Part shown: piece by piece, positions 1-8,470 of the stretch | How the letters are laid out: every line of letters starts with the position of its first letter | How positions within the stretch are numbered: position 1 is the stretch's first letter | Assembly (NCBI GenBank): GCA_026928325.1 | Contig: JAIXKS010000032.1 | Span: 105,879 to 169,878 of the forward strand | Source of the DNA: Chitinophagales bacterium | Lineage (GTDB): Bacteria > Bacteroidota > Bacteroidia > Chitinophagales > Saprospiraceae | DNA length: 64,000 bases | Direction of reading: 5' to 3' | The notes under the pieces: model-generated | The model's database searches: none | Seen by the model: the letters and a program-made list of their open reading frames with translations, nothing else | Told to the model about the DNA's origin: nothing | Program-made: the position numbers and the translations under genes

Positions 1-258
1 GTAAATAAGATATATTCAAGTTACTTTTTATTTAATTATTGCTCAGGTAAAATTACATCTGTTATAGAGATTTGCTCAATATTTACTAATATTGATTTTC
101 CTGAATTCTCTTATAGATTAAGTTCATATTTTAGTCATACTGAAAGAAAAATGATTTTAAATTATGATTATGATTATGTTGAAGATGATGGTAATAATTA
201 TAAACGAACACAAAAGGTTTTTATTAATGATAAGGGACTTATTATCAGTATAAATTAG
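1..258 (+). CDS. C-terminal fragment of an unknown protein, cut by the window edge
   Basis: Frame 1 is open from the first base to a TAG at 256-258, giving 85 residues without a start. The product is rich in Asn, Tyr, Ile and Asp and ends in VFINDKGLIISIN. No family is recognised. The region to about 930 is far more AT-rich than the core genes downstream, which suggests recent acquisition or decay. The fragment may be the end of a longer gene outside the window. Confidence 0.4.
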   Translation, partial: VNKIYSSYFLFNYCSGKITSVIEICSIFTNIDFPEFSYRLSSYFSHTERKMILNYDYDYVEDDGNNYKRTQKVFINDKGLIISIN

Positions 259-273
259 GTATAGTTTTATTTT

Positions 274-439
274 ATGAAAATCAAGAATATTTTTTATAAT
301 TTAGTAATTGTTGTAGCGATTAATAACTGTCTATATTCTCAACCATTCGTTGATACATTGTATAGTGGGAGAAATACAGAGATTTAATCAATGGCTAAGC
401 AATTTAGGTGATGGACATTGGCATATTAAAAAACCATAA
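274..439 (+). pseudogene. Frameshifted remnant with signal-peptide-like start
   Basis: An ATG at 274 opens a 37-codon frame that begins like an exported protein (MKIKNIF, then a hydrophobic run, then LYSQP resembling a signal-peptidase site) and stops at 385-387. The next forward frame continues through RFNQWLSNLGDGHWHIKKP and stops at 437-439. The two halves read as one exported protein broken by a frameshift. The GDGHWHI string is reminiscent of C-terminal nuclease-toxin tails, but this is only a resemblance. Confidence 0.3.
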
Positions 440-533
440 ATATATATTTTTGAAAATTTAGTTATAATAATGGCCAAACTAGATTAGTTCATCAAAAATA
501 TTAAAATGATAATTAAAATATAAAAATAATATA

Positions 534-932
534 TTGAATTACTTTTTGAGTAAGGCTTCAAAAGATAACTTGTCAATAAAAGAGAACGATTTTAGTATTA
601 TAATAAAAGTTACAGAAAATAAAAATCTTAAAGTACAATTATCATTTGTAATTTGGAAAGACGAGCCAGGTAGATTAACTTTCTTTATCAACGATCTTGA
701 AGTTTCAGATGATAACGATGACATTAACGATTCTATAAAATACATTGATTATATTATTTCAAATGAAATAATAATGACAGAAAAATTTTGTAAGGACAAA
801 CTCTTAAAAAGATATTATGGATTTTATCATAGAATCAATAGTATAGAAGAAAAAGTAAAACTATATAGTGTAAATAAGATTTCCTTTTTCTGTAAACTTA
901 AAGAAAAAATTGCAGTATTTAAACCTTGGTAA
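534..932 (+). CDS. Hypothetical small protein, possible immunity-type
   Basis: A 132-codon frame starts at a TTG; no in-frame ATG exists until about codon 81, so either TTG is used or the 5' end has been lost. The product is acidic in the middle (SDDNDDINDS) and basic at the end (FFCKLKEKIAVFKPW), with no signal peptide or membrane segment. It sits between decayed fragments and a YD-motif protein, a setting where polymorphic-toxin immunity genes are common, but no immunity family is recognised. Base composition is very AT-rich. Confidence 0.4.
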   Translation: MNYFLSKASKDNLSIKENDFSIIIKVTENKNLKVQLSFVIWKDEPGRLTFFINDLEVSDDNDDINDSIKYIDYIISNEIIMTEKFCKDKLLKRYYGFYHRINSIEEKVKLYSVNKISFFCKLKEKIAVFKPW

Positions 933-943
933 ATTTTCAATTT

Positions 944-1408
944 ATGAAAAATATAATATTTATAGCATCACTTATCGTCATATCGACGACCATTTCTGCA
1001 CAATGCTACATCCAGTACACATACGATACCTCTGGCAATAGGATTAAACGAGAGTACTTGGGTGGCTGTGGCCGTCCTGCACTGACAGACGACCATGCAT
1101 CTTTAGCGGATACATTACGACCTGAAGAAGCCTTTATAAGGACAGAGCTTGTTCGATTAGACATTGAGTCAGAGATAAGCGTTTATCCCAATCCTACCGA
1201 CGGATATCTGTCCGTAAGATTGAGCAGCCCGGATCCTCATTGGATATATCGGCTGAGCACGGTCTCCGGACAGATCATACGACAGGACAACATCGTACAG
1301 GACGAATTTCTCATAGCCATGGACAATCTTCCGGGAGCTATGTACATATTTGCCATCCTTGATCCTGCAGGAGTTGTCATTTATAGAACTAAAATCATCA
1401 AGCCATGA
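944..1408 (+). CDS. Secreted mini-protein: YD-like motif plus T9SS type A sorting domain
   Basis: The ATG at 944 gives MKNIIF followed by a hydrophobic stretch and TISAQ, a clear signal peptide; a TTG at 926 is a weaker option. The mature protein opens with YTYDTSGNRIKREYL, the typical YD/RHS-repeat core, and after a short linker has a T9SS type A C-terminal domain (ISVYPNPTDGYLSVR, then LPGAMYIFAI and a basic KIIKP end). The protein should therefore be exported by Sec, crossed over the outer membrane by T9SS and anchored or released. At about 154 residues it is nearly all sorting domain, so it looks like the shortened end of an RHS/YD protein or a minimal cell-surface protein. It overlaps the next gene by 4 nt (ATGA). 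Confidence 0.7.
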   Translation: MKNIIFIASLIVISTTISAQCYIQYTYDTSGNRIKREYLGGCGRPALTDDHASLADTLRPEEAFIRTELVRLDIESEISVYPNPTDGYLSVRLSSPDPHWIYRLSTVSGQIIRQDNIVQDEFLIAMDNLPGAMYIFAILDPAGVVIYRTKIIKP

Positions 1409-2052
1409 AAACATCATTTTATCACTATATCAATTTTATACCAATGAATAAGTCACTAATCTCATTTTTTACCGTTGCTTTTGTCATGACAATAGCTTGT
1501 GGTTGTACAGCACAGGAAGATGATGATCATACACCAAACATTATCTCCGAAAAATATGAGCCTTGCTGCTCCGACGCATCAGAAGTCAATTTTGAACTCA
1601 CAGAAGGCTTTAATGTTTACATTCCCAATGTATTTACACCGAATGCCGATGGCATTAATGATTATTTTTACCCAATTTACGACACCAAATGGATCGGAGG
1701 CGTTAATATCACGTATTTTGTGCTTTATGATTCAGACGATCACAGCAAAAGACGGGTTATTTTTCACAGAGACTGGTTCAATCCTAATAATATAAAAGAC
1801 TATGCCTTTGACGGATATTCTCAAAAGGAAGGCAATCGTAAGCTATGGGAAGGTCAGTTTTGGTATGAAATCTGGATATCCATCCCAGAGACTGGACAGA
1901 TAAAGCTGAAAGGATCGGCCTGTAGCGTGGTATGCGATGAAGAGTCAGCAATATTTAAAGGTAAAAAGGGCTGCTTTTATCCTGCACAAGTGACAGATAC
2001 ATTTAAGGGTGATAATAAAAAGAGCCACTTAGAGAAAGATTGCTTTAAGTAG
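1405..2052 (+). CDS. Surface lipoprotein with gliding-motility-associated (CHU_C-like) domain
   Basis: The frame starts at an ATG overlapping the previous stop; a second ATG at 1444 gives a tighter signal sequence (MNKSLISFFTVAFVMTIACGC), which looks like a lipoprotein signal. Residues about 70-175 contain YIPNVFTPNADGINDYF, the hallmark opening of the CHU_C domain that marks T9SS type B cargo in Bacteroidota. The usual domain end is followed by an extra charged, Lys-rich tail with two Cys. The TAG stop falls on the boundary of the IS5 element, but the sequence joined without the element also reads TAG, so the protein appears unchanged by the insertion. It is likely translated together with the upstream T9SS mini-protein. 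Confidence 0.65.
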   Translation: MKTSFYHYINFIPMNKSLISFFTVAFVMTIACGCTAQEDDDHTPNIISEKYEPCCSDASEVNFELTEGFNVYIPNVFTPNADGINDYFYPIYDTKWIGGVNITYFVLYDSDDHSKRRVIFHRDWFNPNNIKDYAFDGYSQKEGNRKLWEGQFWYEIWISIPETGQIKLKGSACSVVCDEESAIFKGKKGCFYPAQVTDTFKGDNKKSHLEKDCFK

Positions 2053-3563
2053 CCGTCTATTAAAAACGATTCAAAATGCTGATTATCAAAACATTAAACC
2101 GTAAATAGCTTTTAAAATAATGCAAGATATTGTATCTTTACGTCGTAAACCTTGCATATTTTAAATGATTCCACAGGCAAAAAACACCAATCAGATTAGC
2201 TTTTTCTCTTCATTAGAGGGTATGCTCAACGCTAAACATCCTTTATATGTCTTAGCCAATAAAATTGAATGGAAAATATTTGAAGAAGCCTTTTTACCCT
2301 TGTATAGCCAAAACAATGGGCGACCTGCCAAGCCCATAAGGCTCATGGTAGGCTTGTTGATACTCAAGCACATCCGCAATGTATCAGATGAAAGCGTGGT
2401 AGAACAATGGAGTGAAAATATCTACTATCAATATTTATGTGGAGGAACAACCTTTACACCGGGTAAACCTTGTGAAGCATCAGAGTTAGTACATTTTAGA
2501 AAACGTATAGGCGAAAGTGGAATAGAGCTAATTTTAAAAGAAAGTATACGAATCAATGGAAAAGATGGAGATGATGACAATGTCAATGTTGACACAACAG
2601 TTCAGGAGAAAAATATAACCTTTCCGACAGATTCCAAACTTCATCACAAGATCATCAAGAAGTGTAAGCAAATAGCCAATAGCGAACAATTGCCTGTGCG
2701 TCAGACATATACGCGAGTATTAAAACAGCTTCGACTAGACCAAAGATTTAGGAATCATCCAAAAAACAAGTCAAAGGCAGGCAAAGCAGACAGAAAAGTA
2801 AAGACCATAGCAGGTAGACTGGTCAGAGAGTTAGAACGCAATTTGACACCGAATTCAAAGTACCAAAGGGAATTGGAATTGTATCAACAGATATTGTCAC
2901 AGACCCGAAGTACAAAAAACAAGATATACTCCATACACGAACCCGAGGTATGCTGTATTTCAAAAGGAAAAGAACACAAAAAATATGAGTTTGGCAATAA
3001 AGCTTCGTTTGTAAAAACAGATACGGGAGTAATCGTAGGAGCGATGGGCTTTAGGAATGAATATGACGGACACACACTACCGCAGGTATTTGAACAAGTA
3101 AAAAGACTGATAGGAAAGGAACCCAAAAGGGCAAAAGCGGATAGAGGCTATCGCGGAAATAAGAAAATAGGAGAAACAGAGATATTAATACCAACGACAC
3201 CAAGAAAATCAGATAGTTATTACAAAAAAAAGCAAATAAGTAAAGCCCATAAAAAAAGAGCAGCTATTGAACCGATAATAGGCCATATCAAATCAGATCA
3301 CAGACTCAACCGTAACTTTTACAAGGGAATAGTGGGCGATAACATCAATATTATGTTGGCAGCCGCAGCATTTAACTTCAAAAGGATGATGAACAAATGG
3401 AAATCATCATTTTTATACTTTTGTCAAAGCCTAATATTGTCCATTGCCTATCATATACGATCAAAACGAGTTTTAATGAGAGATATTTTCGGCATGAATA
3501 CACATGTCACCATCCCATTTTTGAGCTTATCATAATTAAATAAGACTTTTTAAGGGACGACTA
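2050..3563. mobile_element. IS5-family insertion sequence with imperfect terminal inverted repeats
   Basis: The left end reads GCCGTCTATTAAAAA from 2052 and the right end, reverse-complemented from 3561, reads GTCGTCCCTTAAAAA, an imperfect inverted repeat. A TA (2050-2051 and 3562-3563) flanks both sides and may be the target duplication; a 3-nt TAG duplication cannot be excluded. One full-length transposase lies between the ends. The element looks intact and may be active. Confidence 0.8.
2165..3535 (+). CDS. IS5-family DDE transposase
   Basis: This is a 456-residue transposase. The N-terminal third carries the DUF772-type region (RPAKPIRLMVGLLILKH and HFRKRIG, residues about 53-115). The catalytic triad is visible as D143 in VDTTVQ, D326 in KADRGYRG and E369 in RAAIEPIIGHIK. 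A His/Lys-rich insert (residues 155-250) separates the first Asp from the central domain. The gene is complete with no frameshift, so the element could be autonomous. The start ATG lies about 110 nt inside the left inverted repeat. Transposition by cut-and-paste in the cytoplasm is the family's known role. Confidence 0.92.
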   Translation: MIPQAKNTNQISFFSSLEGMLNAKHPLYVLANKIEWKIFEEAFLPLYSQNNGRPAKPIRLMVGLLILKHIRNVSDESVVEQWSENIYYQYLCGGTTFTPGKPCEASELVHFRKRIGESGIELILKESIRINGKDGDDDNVNVDTTVQEKNITFPTDSKLHHKIIKKCKQIANSEQLPVRQTYTRVLKQLRLDQRFRNHPKNKSKAGKADRKVKTIAGRLVRELERNLTPNSKYQRELELYQQILSQTRSTKNKIYSIHEPEVCCISKGKEHKKYEFGNKASFVKTDTGVIVGAMGFRNEYDGHTLPQVFEQVKRLIGKEPKRAKADRGYRGNKKIGETEILIPTTPRKSDSYYKKKQISKAHKKRAAIEPIIGHIKSDHRLNRNFYKGIVGDNINIMLAAAAFNFKRMMNKWKSSFLYFCQSLILSIAYHIRSKRVLMRDIFGMNTHVTIPFLSLS

Positions 3564-3714
3564 GTTAGTAAATAACGAACAAGAGGCCCAATACATTCAA
3601 ACACTCATACAAATTACTATTATTCAATATACTATACATTACATTAATTTTTATGTTATTTAGCATTAAAATTGTGTTATGTTCATCTGGCTTTTCGTTT
3701 TACCTTTGTATTAT

Positions 3715-3868
3715 CAAATTTGAGATAAGACTCAAAGGATATAAATTAGAGAGTTTTGGTTATATACATATTATGAGCTTTTATGCTCCGAAAACGACTA
3801 CAACACATACATATTAAGAGATTGAGTTGGATTAAAAAAAATGGTCAGAATTCTGACCATTTTTTTTT
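3715..3868 (+). ncRNA. Candidate small RNA with own promoter and terminator
   Basis: No ORF is present between the IS5 right end and the MFS gene. A strong Bacteroidota -7 box (TACCTTTG, 3701-3708) is followed by GTATTATCAAA and about 150 nt ending in a perfect terminator. Internal pairing is visible: ACTCAA (3730-3735) with TTGAGT (3822-3827), and an inner hairpin GAGC (3775-3778) with GCTC (3785-3788) extended by GTTTT/AAAAC. A second locus at 54783-54940 has the same box, initial sequence and terminator style. A 6S-type regulatory RNA is one possibility; this is inference. Confidence 0.5.
3833..3867. terminator. Bidirectional intrinsic terminator
   Basis: A perfect 20-nt palindrome (ATGGTCAG AATT CTGACCAT at 3841-3860) is flanked by an A-tract on the left and a T-tract on the right. 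It can end the candidate sRNA on the plus strand and the MFS gene, which ends at 3870, on the minus strand. Confidence 0.85.
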
Positions 3869-3869
3869 A

Positions 3870-5048
3870 TTAATAGGCATATCTTCTTAATGTCGGATTT
3901 TTTATCCAAACATAGGATGCTACAAATATCGTCATCAGGCCGCCAAAAATCACAGAAGGAACGGTGCCCATCACTGTAGCGGCAACGCCACTTTCGAATT
4001 GTCCAAGCTCATTGCTCGAGTTGATGAAGATAGAATTAACAGAGGACACTCTTCCACGAATATCGTCTGGAACTAAGATTTGAAATATAGTACTTCTTAT
4101 GATGACACTTACACCATCGAGTAATCCACTCACAAAGAGCGCAAGAAAACTGAGCAACACCGATTTTGATAACGCAAAAACGATGATGCAAACGCCAAAC
4201 CCGGCGACACAGTAAATGAGCTTTTTGCCGTGGTTTTTTCGCAAGGGTTTTAAGGTTAGCATTAGGATAGAAATAAAGTTACCCAAATAGGTAGCCGACA
4301 TTAAAATACCAAAGGCTTGCGGTCCCGCATGAAGTATATCCTTAGCAAACACCGGAAGCATCGCTACCGCACCGCCAAATAAAACGGCAAACATATCCAA
4401 AGACATCGCACCTAAGAGATCCTTTTTATTCCATACAAATTCGAGGCCTTCTTTCACACTATCCCAAGTCCTATTATCGCCTTTCACAAAAGTAATTGGC
4501 TTGGGTGCTATCTGCGCAAAGGATATAATGGCCAGCAACAACAATATAAAAGCAACTCCAAACACCTGCCAGACTTCAAGATATCCCACCACAAACCCTG
4601 CAACGGTAGGTCCGATAATCGCACCTAATAAGAAGGTCATACTATTCATCGATGCACCCTTAACTAATGCTTCTCTTTTGATGATTTGAGCCAAGATGGC
4701 AACATAAGCCGGCCCCAAAAACGCCCTTACGGCGCCAGTACATGCCACCAACAATAAAAACATGGCGGTAAGGAGGTGTTTATTTTCAAAAAGATTGCCA
4801 TATAGCGATAGCAAACTAAATCCCGTAATCACTAGCAAATACATGGAGAGCGTCCTAATTATCAAGGTGCGCTTCGCACTTGAATCTACTTTTACTCCTG
4901 CTGGAAGTGCCAACAATATAGCTGGAATGACTTCACTCAAACCCAACATACCTAATACAAACTTACTTCCGGTCAATTCGTATAAATGCCAGCCCAACAG
5001 CACGGGTACCATGCGCATCGCTAGGGTAAACATAAACCTAGATGCCAA
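3870..5048 (-). CDS. MFS transporter (exporter-like, MFS_3 type)
   Basis: The product has about 11-12 hydrophobic segments arranged in two halves with a central basic loop near residues 190-210. GWHLYELTGSKFVLGMLGLSEVIPAILLALPAG and the later LVPDDIRGRVSSVNS are typical of the EntS/MFS_3 group of drug or siderophore exporters; substrate is unknown. The listed start is a TTG, but the reading frame stays open upstream (ARKLINREFSFFLASRF), matching the usual N-terminus of this family, and reaches the previous gene without any ATG, GTG or TTG. An AAGGAGG stretch near 5091-5097 precedes an in-frame ATA, so a non-standard start or a small sequence change near the true start is likely. It lies 56 nt after the sugar isomerase gene and is probably co-transcribed. 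Confidence 0.8.
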   Translation of the reverse strand: MASRFMFTLAMRMVPVLLGWHLYELTGSKFVLGMLGLSEVIPAILLALPAGVKVDSSAKRTLIIRTLSMYLLVITGFSLLSLYGNLFENKHLLTAMFLLLVACTGAVRAFLGPAYVAILAQIIKREALVKGASMNSMTFLLGAIIGPTVAGFVVGYLEVWQVFGVAFILLLLAIISFAQIAPKPITFVKGDNRTWDSVKEGLEFVWNKKDLLGAMSLDMFAVLFGGAVAMLPVFAKDILHAGPQAFGILMSATYLGNFISILMLTLKPLRKNHGKKLIYCVAGFGVCIIVFALSKSVLLSFLALFVSGLLDGVSVIIRSTIFQILVPDDIRGRVSSVNSIFINSSNELGQFESGVAATVMGTVPSVIFGGLMTIFVASYVWIKNPTLRRYAY

Positions 5049-5104
5049 AAAAAAGCTAAATTCTCTATTGATCAGCTTTCGGGCTATATATCCTCCTTCC
5101 CGTA

Positions 5105-5992
5105 TCAGAACTTCATACTTTTTAAATGATCAAAGCTAATTTTTACACTTTCAAAAGGCGCATACTTGATCATATCGTCTTGTTCTACATAGAAATACTC
5201 TAATCCAGCCTTTTGAGACAACTTGAATATCTGCTTCCAATCGATCACGCCGGTGCCTACCTCCGTAAAGGGTTTTTCCGGTGTATCTGCCATATCCTTG
5301 ATGTGAAATAGCGGAAAGCGTCCTGCATAGATCTCAATCAACTTGGTAGTATCCATACCTGCCTTATGCGTCCAATAAATATCCAACTCAAAATGGACAA
5401 AGCTAGGATCTGTTTCTTCAGCTAAAATATCAAAAGGGAGATTTCCATCCATGGGCTCAAACTCAAATGCGTGGTTATGATAACACATCTTTAAGCCATG
5501 CGCTTGTGCAGTTTCTCCACATCGGTTTAATACTCCTGCCGCCTGCTTAAAAGTGTCTATTGACGCTCTTTGAGACTTGGGTAATATTGGGCAGACTATC
5601 ATCTTTTGACCGATAAAAGCTGCGTCGTCACATACTTGCTCCCAATTGTTAAGCATATCGTAACTATCCTTATGATCCGGCGAACCAAAGTTGATGTGAT
5701 TACTATACATCTTCAGCCCCGAATCCTCTAGGATATTTAGAAAATCTTGACGAGACAAGCCATAAAATTTTCTATTTGCATAGCTTGCTCCTTCTACATG
5801 GCTAAAACCTATGGATTTCACTTGATTCAATGTCTTGACCAAGTCGCTTTCCATCTCTTGGCGTACCGTATAAAGCTGTAAACCTATCTCCGAAAATTCT
5901 GAATGATTCAACAAGTGCATCAACCCTGAAGGACTCAAATAACTGCCTATGGTTCCTACTGATGCAAATTTTAAGAATGTTCTCCTTTCCAT
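5105..5992 (-). CDS. Secreted sugar phosphate isomerase/epimerase family protein (TIM barrel)
   Basis: The 295-residue product belongs to the xylose-isomerase-like TIM-barrel family. The start MERRTFLKFASVGTIGSYL is a twin-arginine-type signal (ERRTFLK), so export to the periplasm is expected. Metal-binding signatures include EIGLQLYTVR near residue 35, CYHNHAFEF (about residues 168-176), FELDIYWTHKAG and HIKDM near 230, and YVEQDD near 270. Such proteins isomerise or epimerise free sugars or keto-sugars; the exact substrate cannot be read. The MFS gene follows directly, suggesting a sugar-derivative uptake or export pair. Confidence 0.85.
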   Translation of the reverse strand: MERRTFLKFASVGTIGSYLSPSGLMHLLNHSEFSEIGLQLYTVRQEMESDLVKTLNQVKSIGFSHVEGASYANRKFYGLSRQDFLNILEDSGLKMYSNHINFGSPDHKDSYDMLNNWEQVCDDAAFIGQKMIVCPILPKSQRASIDTFKQAAGVLNRCGETAQAHGLKMCYHNHAFEFEPMDGNLPFDILAEETDPSFVHFELDIYWTHKAGMDTTKLIEIYAGRFPLFHIKDMADTPEKPFTEVGTGVIDWKQIFKLSQKAGLEYFYVEQDDMIKYAPFESVKISFDHLKSMKF

Positions 5993-6025
5993 TTTCTATA
6001 ATATATTACCTTGAAACCATATTGA

Positions 6026-8365
6026 TTATTCCCATATCAAACGATAACTCAACACCGGAAGTATTTCCAATTGAGGATAATAAATTAAATCCTGCTTCAA
6101 AAAATCATAAGACCGATACATAATAGTATTGTTATTGTTTACATTTTGGATATCTAGCGACCAAACGTGGCGCAATCGGCTCGTGACCTTTTTTCTATCA
6201 TATACTATCCGGAAGTCCAGCCTTGCATAATCCTTATTTTTTATAGACAAACTACGGTCAAAATCATAGAGTTGATCTAAAGAAGTAGCACGCATATTGA
6301 TCCAAGGTTCAAATTGTCCACCTCTATTGTGAATGGCAGCACTAAGGATTAATTTTTGTACTTTTTCTGTTTTAGATAAATATCTTTCGTAGCTCGCACT
6401 TAGATTGGCTATCGTTTTATAATTGTATCTACCGTCATAATCTCCGGTTATCCTTTGAGCTTCTCTATTTCTATAAGTAGCAGAAAATATCGATAGATTA
6501 TAACCAATGGTCCAGTTATGGTTGCTATAAGGATACGTTCTAAAATGATAAAACTCAATGCCTTTTGTCGAGGCTGTTCCTGTACCGTCTGGAATCCACA
6601 TCGGGCTCAATAATTGATCATATCCCAAATTGGAACCATTAAATGCGGATGAATAACTCTTACTTTGCCCTTCATAGACAAACTTAGCAACATCCCATAG
6701 ATGCGAATAAAACAGATTTCCTCCTATAGAACGATGATCGGCTTCGTATTTACCACTCAATTGCACATGTCCAGACTTGATTCTTACGGATTGATATGGA
6801 CCTACAATGTATCTTAAATCAGTATAATCCTGAAGCGAAGAAAGGCGTGAAGACAATCCTAGAGACACCTTATTGGACAATTTCCAATCTAAGGCTACTG
6901 CTGGCTCAATGGTAAATTCCTGAGTCAAGTCATCATACATTGTTCCTATACCTAGTACATAATGCCACTTATTTAAAGGACTATTTTCTAGCTGCACATA
7001 TGGATAAAGGCTAAAATAAGATTGTTTGATTAACGCTCCATTAATGCGGTTTTCATCTATATGATAATTTGCCCGCAACCCAGCACTCCATTTGAATGTA
7101 GGTAAATCCCACTTGAATTGATTGTGAAATGACCATAATCCCTTTTTGATTTCTTGATCGTCAGCATGGTCAAAATTGGTATTTTGCTTAAAATAATCAA
7201 GCGTATATTCTTCCCTATTATCTTGCCTTGAGGAAGCAATCAAAGTCGCTTTATAGCTAAAATTGTGGTTTTTTTGCCAAATAAACTGGCTACCTACGAT
7301 ACCCAATTTGCTCTTATAGGTGATATGCTGCAAATCTTTAAATCGCTCCGGCTGATCCGTTGAGTCTATACCTGTAAAGTAGTTATGACTTGCTCCCAAG
7401 GTAGCAAAAACCTTTAAATGGACCTTCTCCGATTTTAACAATTCGCCAAAAGCGCTTAAATCTTGATACCCTATTTTTTCATTGCCGAAGTCGATTCCAA
7501 ATTGATTTAACAAGCCTGTAAAACTATATCGATAGGACGCATAAACGTTTTTCCCACGAATATTTGTGCCCAATCCGCCTTCTAGACCAATCAAATTGAG
7601 ATCTAAATAAGAATGCATCGATGATGCCATCTTCATATCTGAAACGCCAGACATGATATTGCCATAGGATACATTTGCCGGGCTTGCTTCAAAATGGTAG
7701 TAATCCAAGACAGCGCCATTCAAGGCATTGACACCACCGGCATAGTTTGTCGCTAAATCATTGGCTGTGCCGGCATTTGACAGGTGATTTGGATTGACAA
7801 TGTCTGCTCCGAATAATTGCCATCGTGCTGCTTCGGGTGGCATACCCCGATAGACAATACTATTAGCACCATCATTAGCCGTCGAAAAACCGGGATATCG
7901 GATGATTATCCGGGAAGGATCTTGAAAAGAGGCTGGCATCGTTTTAAATTGGCGTTGCGTCATGGTTAAATCTCCCATGCGATAAGCATCCTCATGAATC
8001 GTCACGTGAGCCAAAGCTTGAACTTCCTGAGCCAAAAACACATCCACATTTAAGATTGCATCTTCGGGAAGATCCAACGTCATATAGCCGGTATAACCCT
8101 CATAATAATAGCTGATATCGTATTTTCCAGCCTTCTGAAGATGGATTTCATAATATCCCAGGCTATCGGATTCGGTTTGTATGACTGCGAAACTATCCTG
8201 CGAAACGGATATCATGGCTAAAGGTGCTTGAGTTTTACTTTCCTTGAGTAAAACCCTTCCTTTTATGGTTTGACCTATTCCTTGCACGGATATACAAACG
8301 ACACACAAAAGCAACCCAAGAAACTTACGGAGACTATGTAATGCTACACCTCGAACTCGAATCAT
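6026..8365 (-). CDS. TonB-dependent outer-membrane receptor with carboxypeptidase-regulatory-like domain
   Basis: The ATG at 8365 gives a basic n-region and a hydrophobic core (FLGLLLCVVCISVQGIGQ), a good signal peptide; a TTG 24 nt further upstream is less convincing. Residues about 35-115 form the carboxypeptidase-regulatory-like domain (IKGRVLLKESKTQAPLAMISV, later GYYEIHLQKAGKYDISYYY). A plug domain follows (PGFSTANDGANSIVYRGMPPEAARWQLFGADI), then a long beta-barrel of alternating residues ending in an aromatic strand (VLSYRLIWE). It imports a large or metal-chelated substrate with TonB energy. It lies just upstream of, and in the same direction as, the isomerase and MFS genes, which may handle the same compound. 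Confidence 0.88.
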   Translation of the reverse strand: MIRVRGVALHSLRKFLGLLLCVVCISVQGIGQTIKGRVLLKESKTQAPLAMISVSQDSFAVIQTESDSLGYYEIHLQKAGKYDISYYYEGYTGYMTLDLPEDAILNVDVFLAQEVQALAHVTIHEDAYRMGDLTMTQRQFKTMPASFQDPSRIIIRYPGFSTANDGANSIVYRGMPPEAARWQLFGADIVNPNHLSNAGTANDLATNYAGGVNALNGAVLDYYHFEASPANVSYGNIMSGVSDMKMASSMHSYLDLNLIGLEGGLGTNIRGKNVYASYRYSFTGLLNQFGIDFGNEKIGYQDLSAFGELLKSEKVHLKVFATLGASHNYFTGIDSTDQPERFKDLQHITYKSKLGIVGSQFIWQKNHNFSYKATLIASSRQDNREEYTLDYFKQNTNFDHADDQEIKKGLWSFHNQFKWDLPTFKWSAGLRANYHIDENRINGALIKQSYFSLYPYVQLENSPLNKWHYVLGIGTMYDDLTQEFTIEPAVALDWKLSNKVSLGLSSRLSSLQDYTDLRYIVGPYQSVRIKSGHVQLSGKYEADHRSIGGNLFYSHLWDVAKFVYEGQSKSYSSAFNGSNLGYDQLLSPMWIPDGTGTASTKGIEFYHFRTYPYSNHNWTIGYNLSIFSATYRNREAQRITGDYDGRYNYKTIANLSASYERYLSKTEKVQKLILSAAIHNRGGQFEPWINMRATSLDQLYDFDRSLSIKNKDYARLDFRIVYDRKKVTSRLRHVWSLDIQNVNNNNTIMYRSYDFLKQDLIYYPQLEILPVLSYRLIWE

Positions 8366-8470
8366 AAAAATTCCTTTTGCTGCCTTCAATAATTTAGCAA
8401 TTCAAGCTTGAAAGAAAAAACATAAAATTGCCTTACAAACCACTATTATGCTGCCGAATAAACGTCCGAT

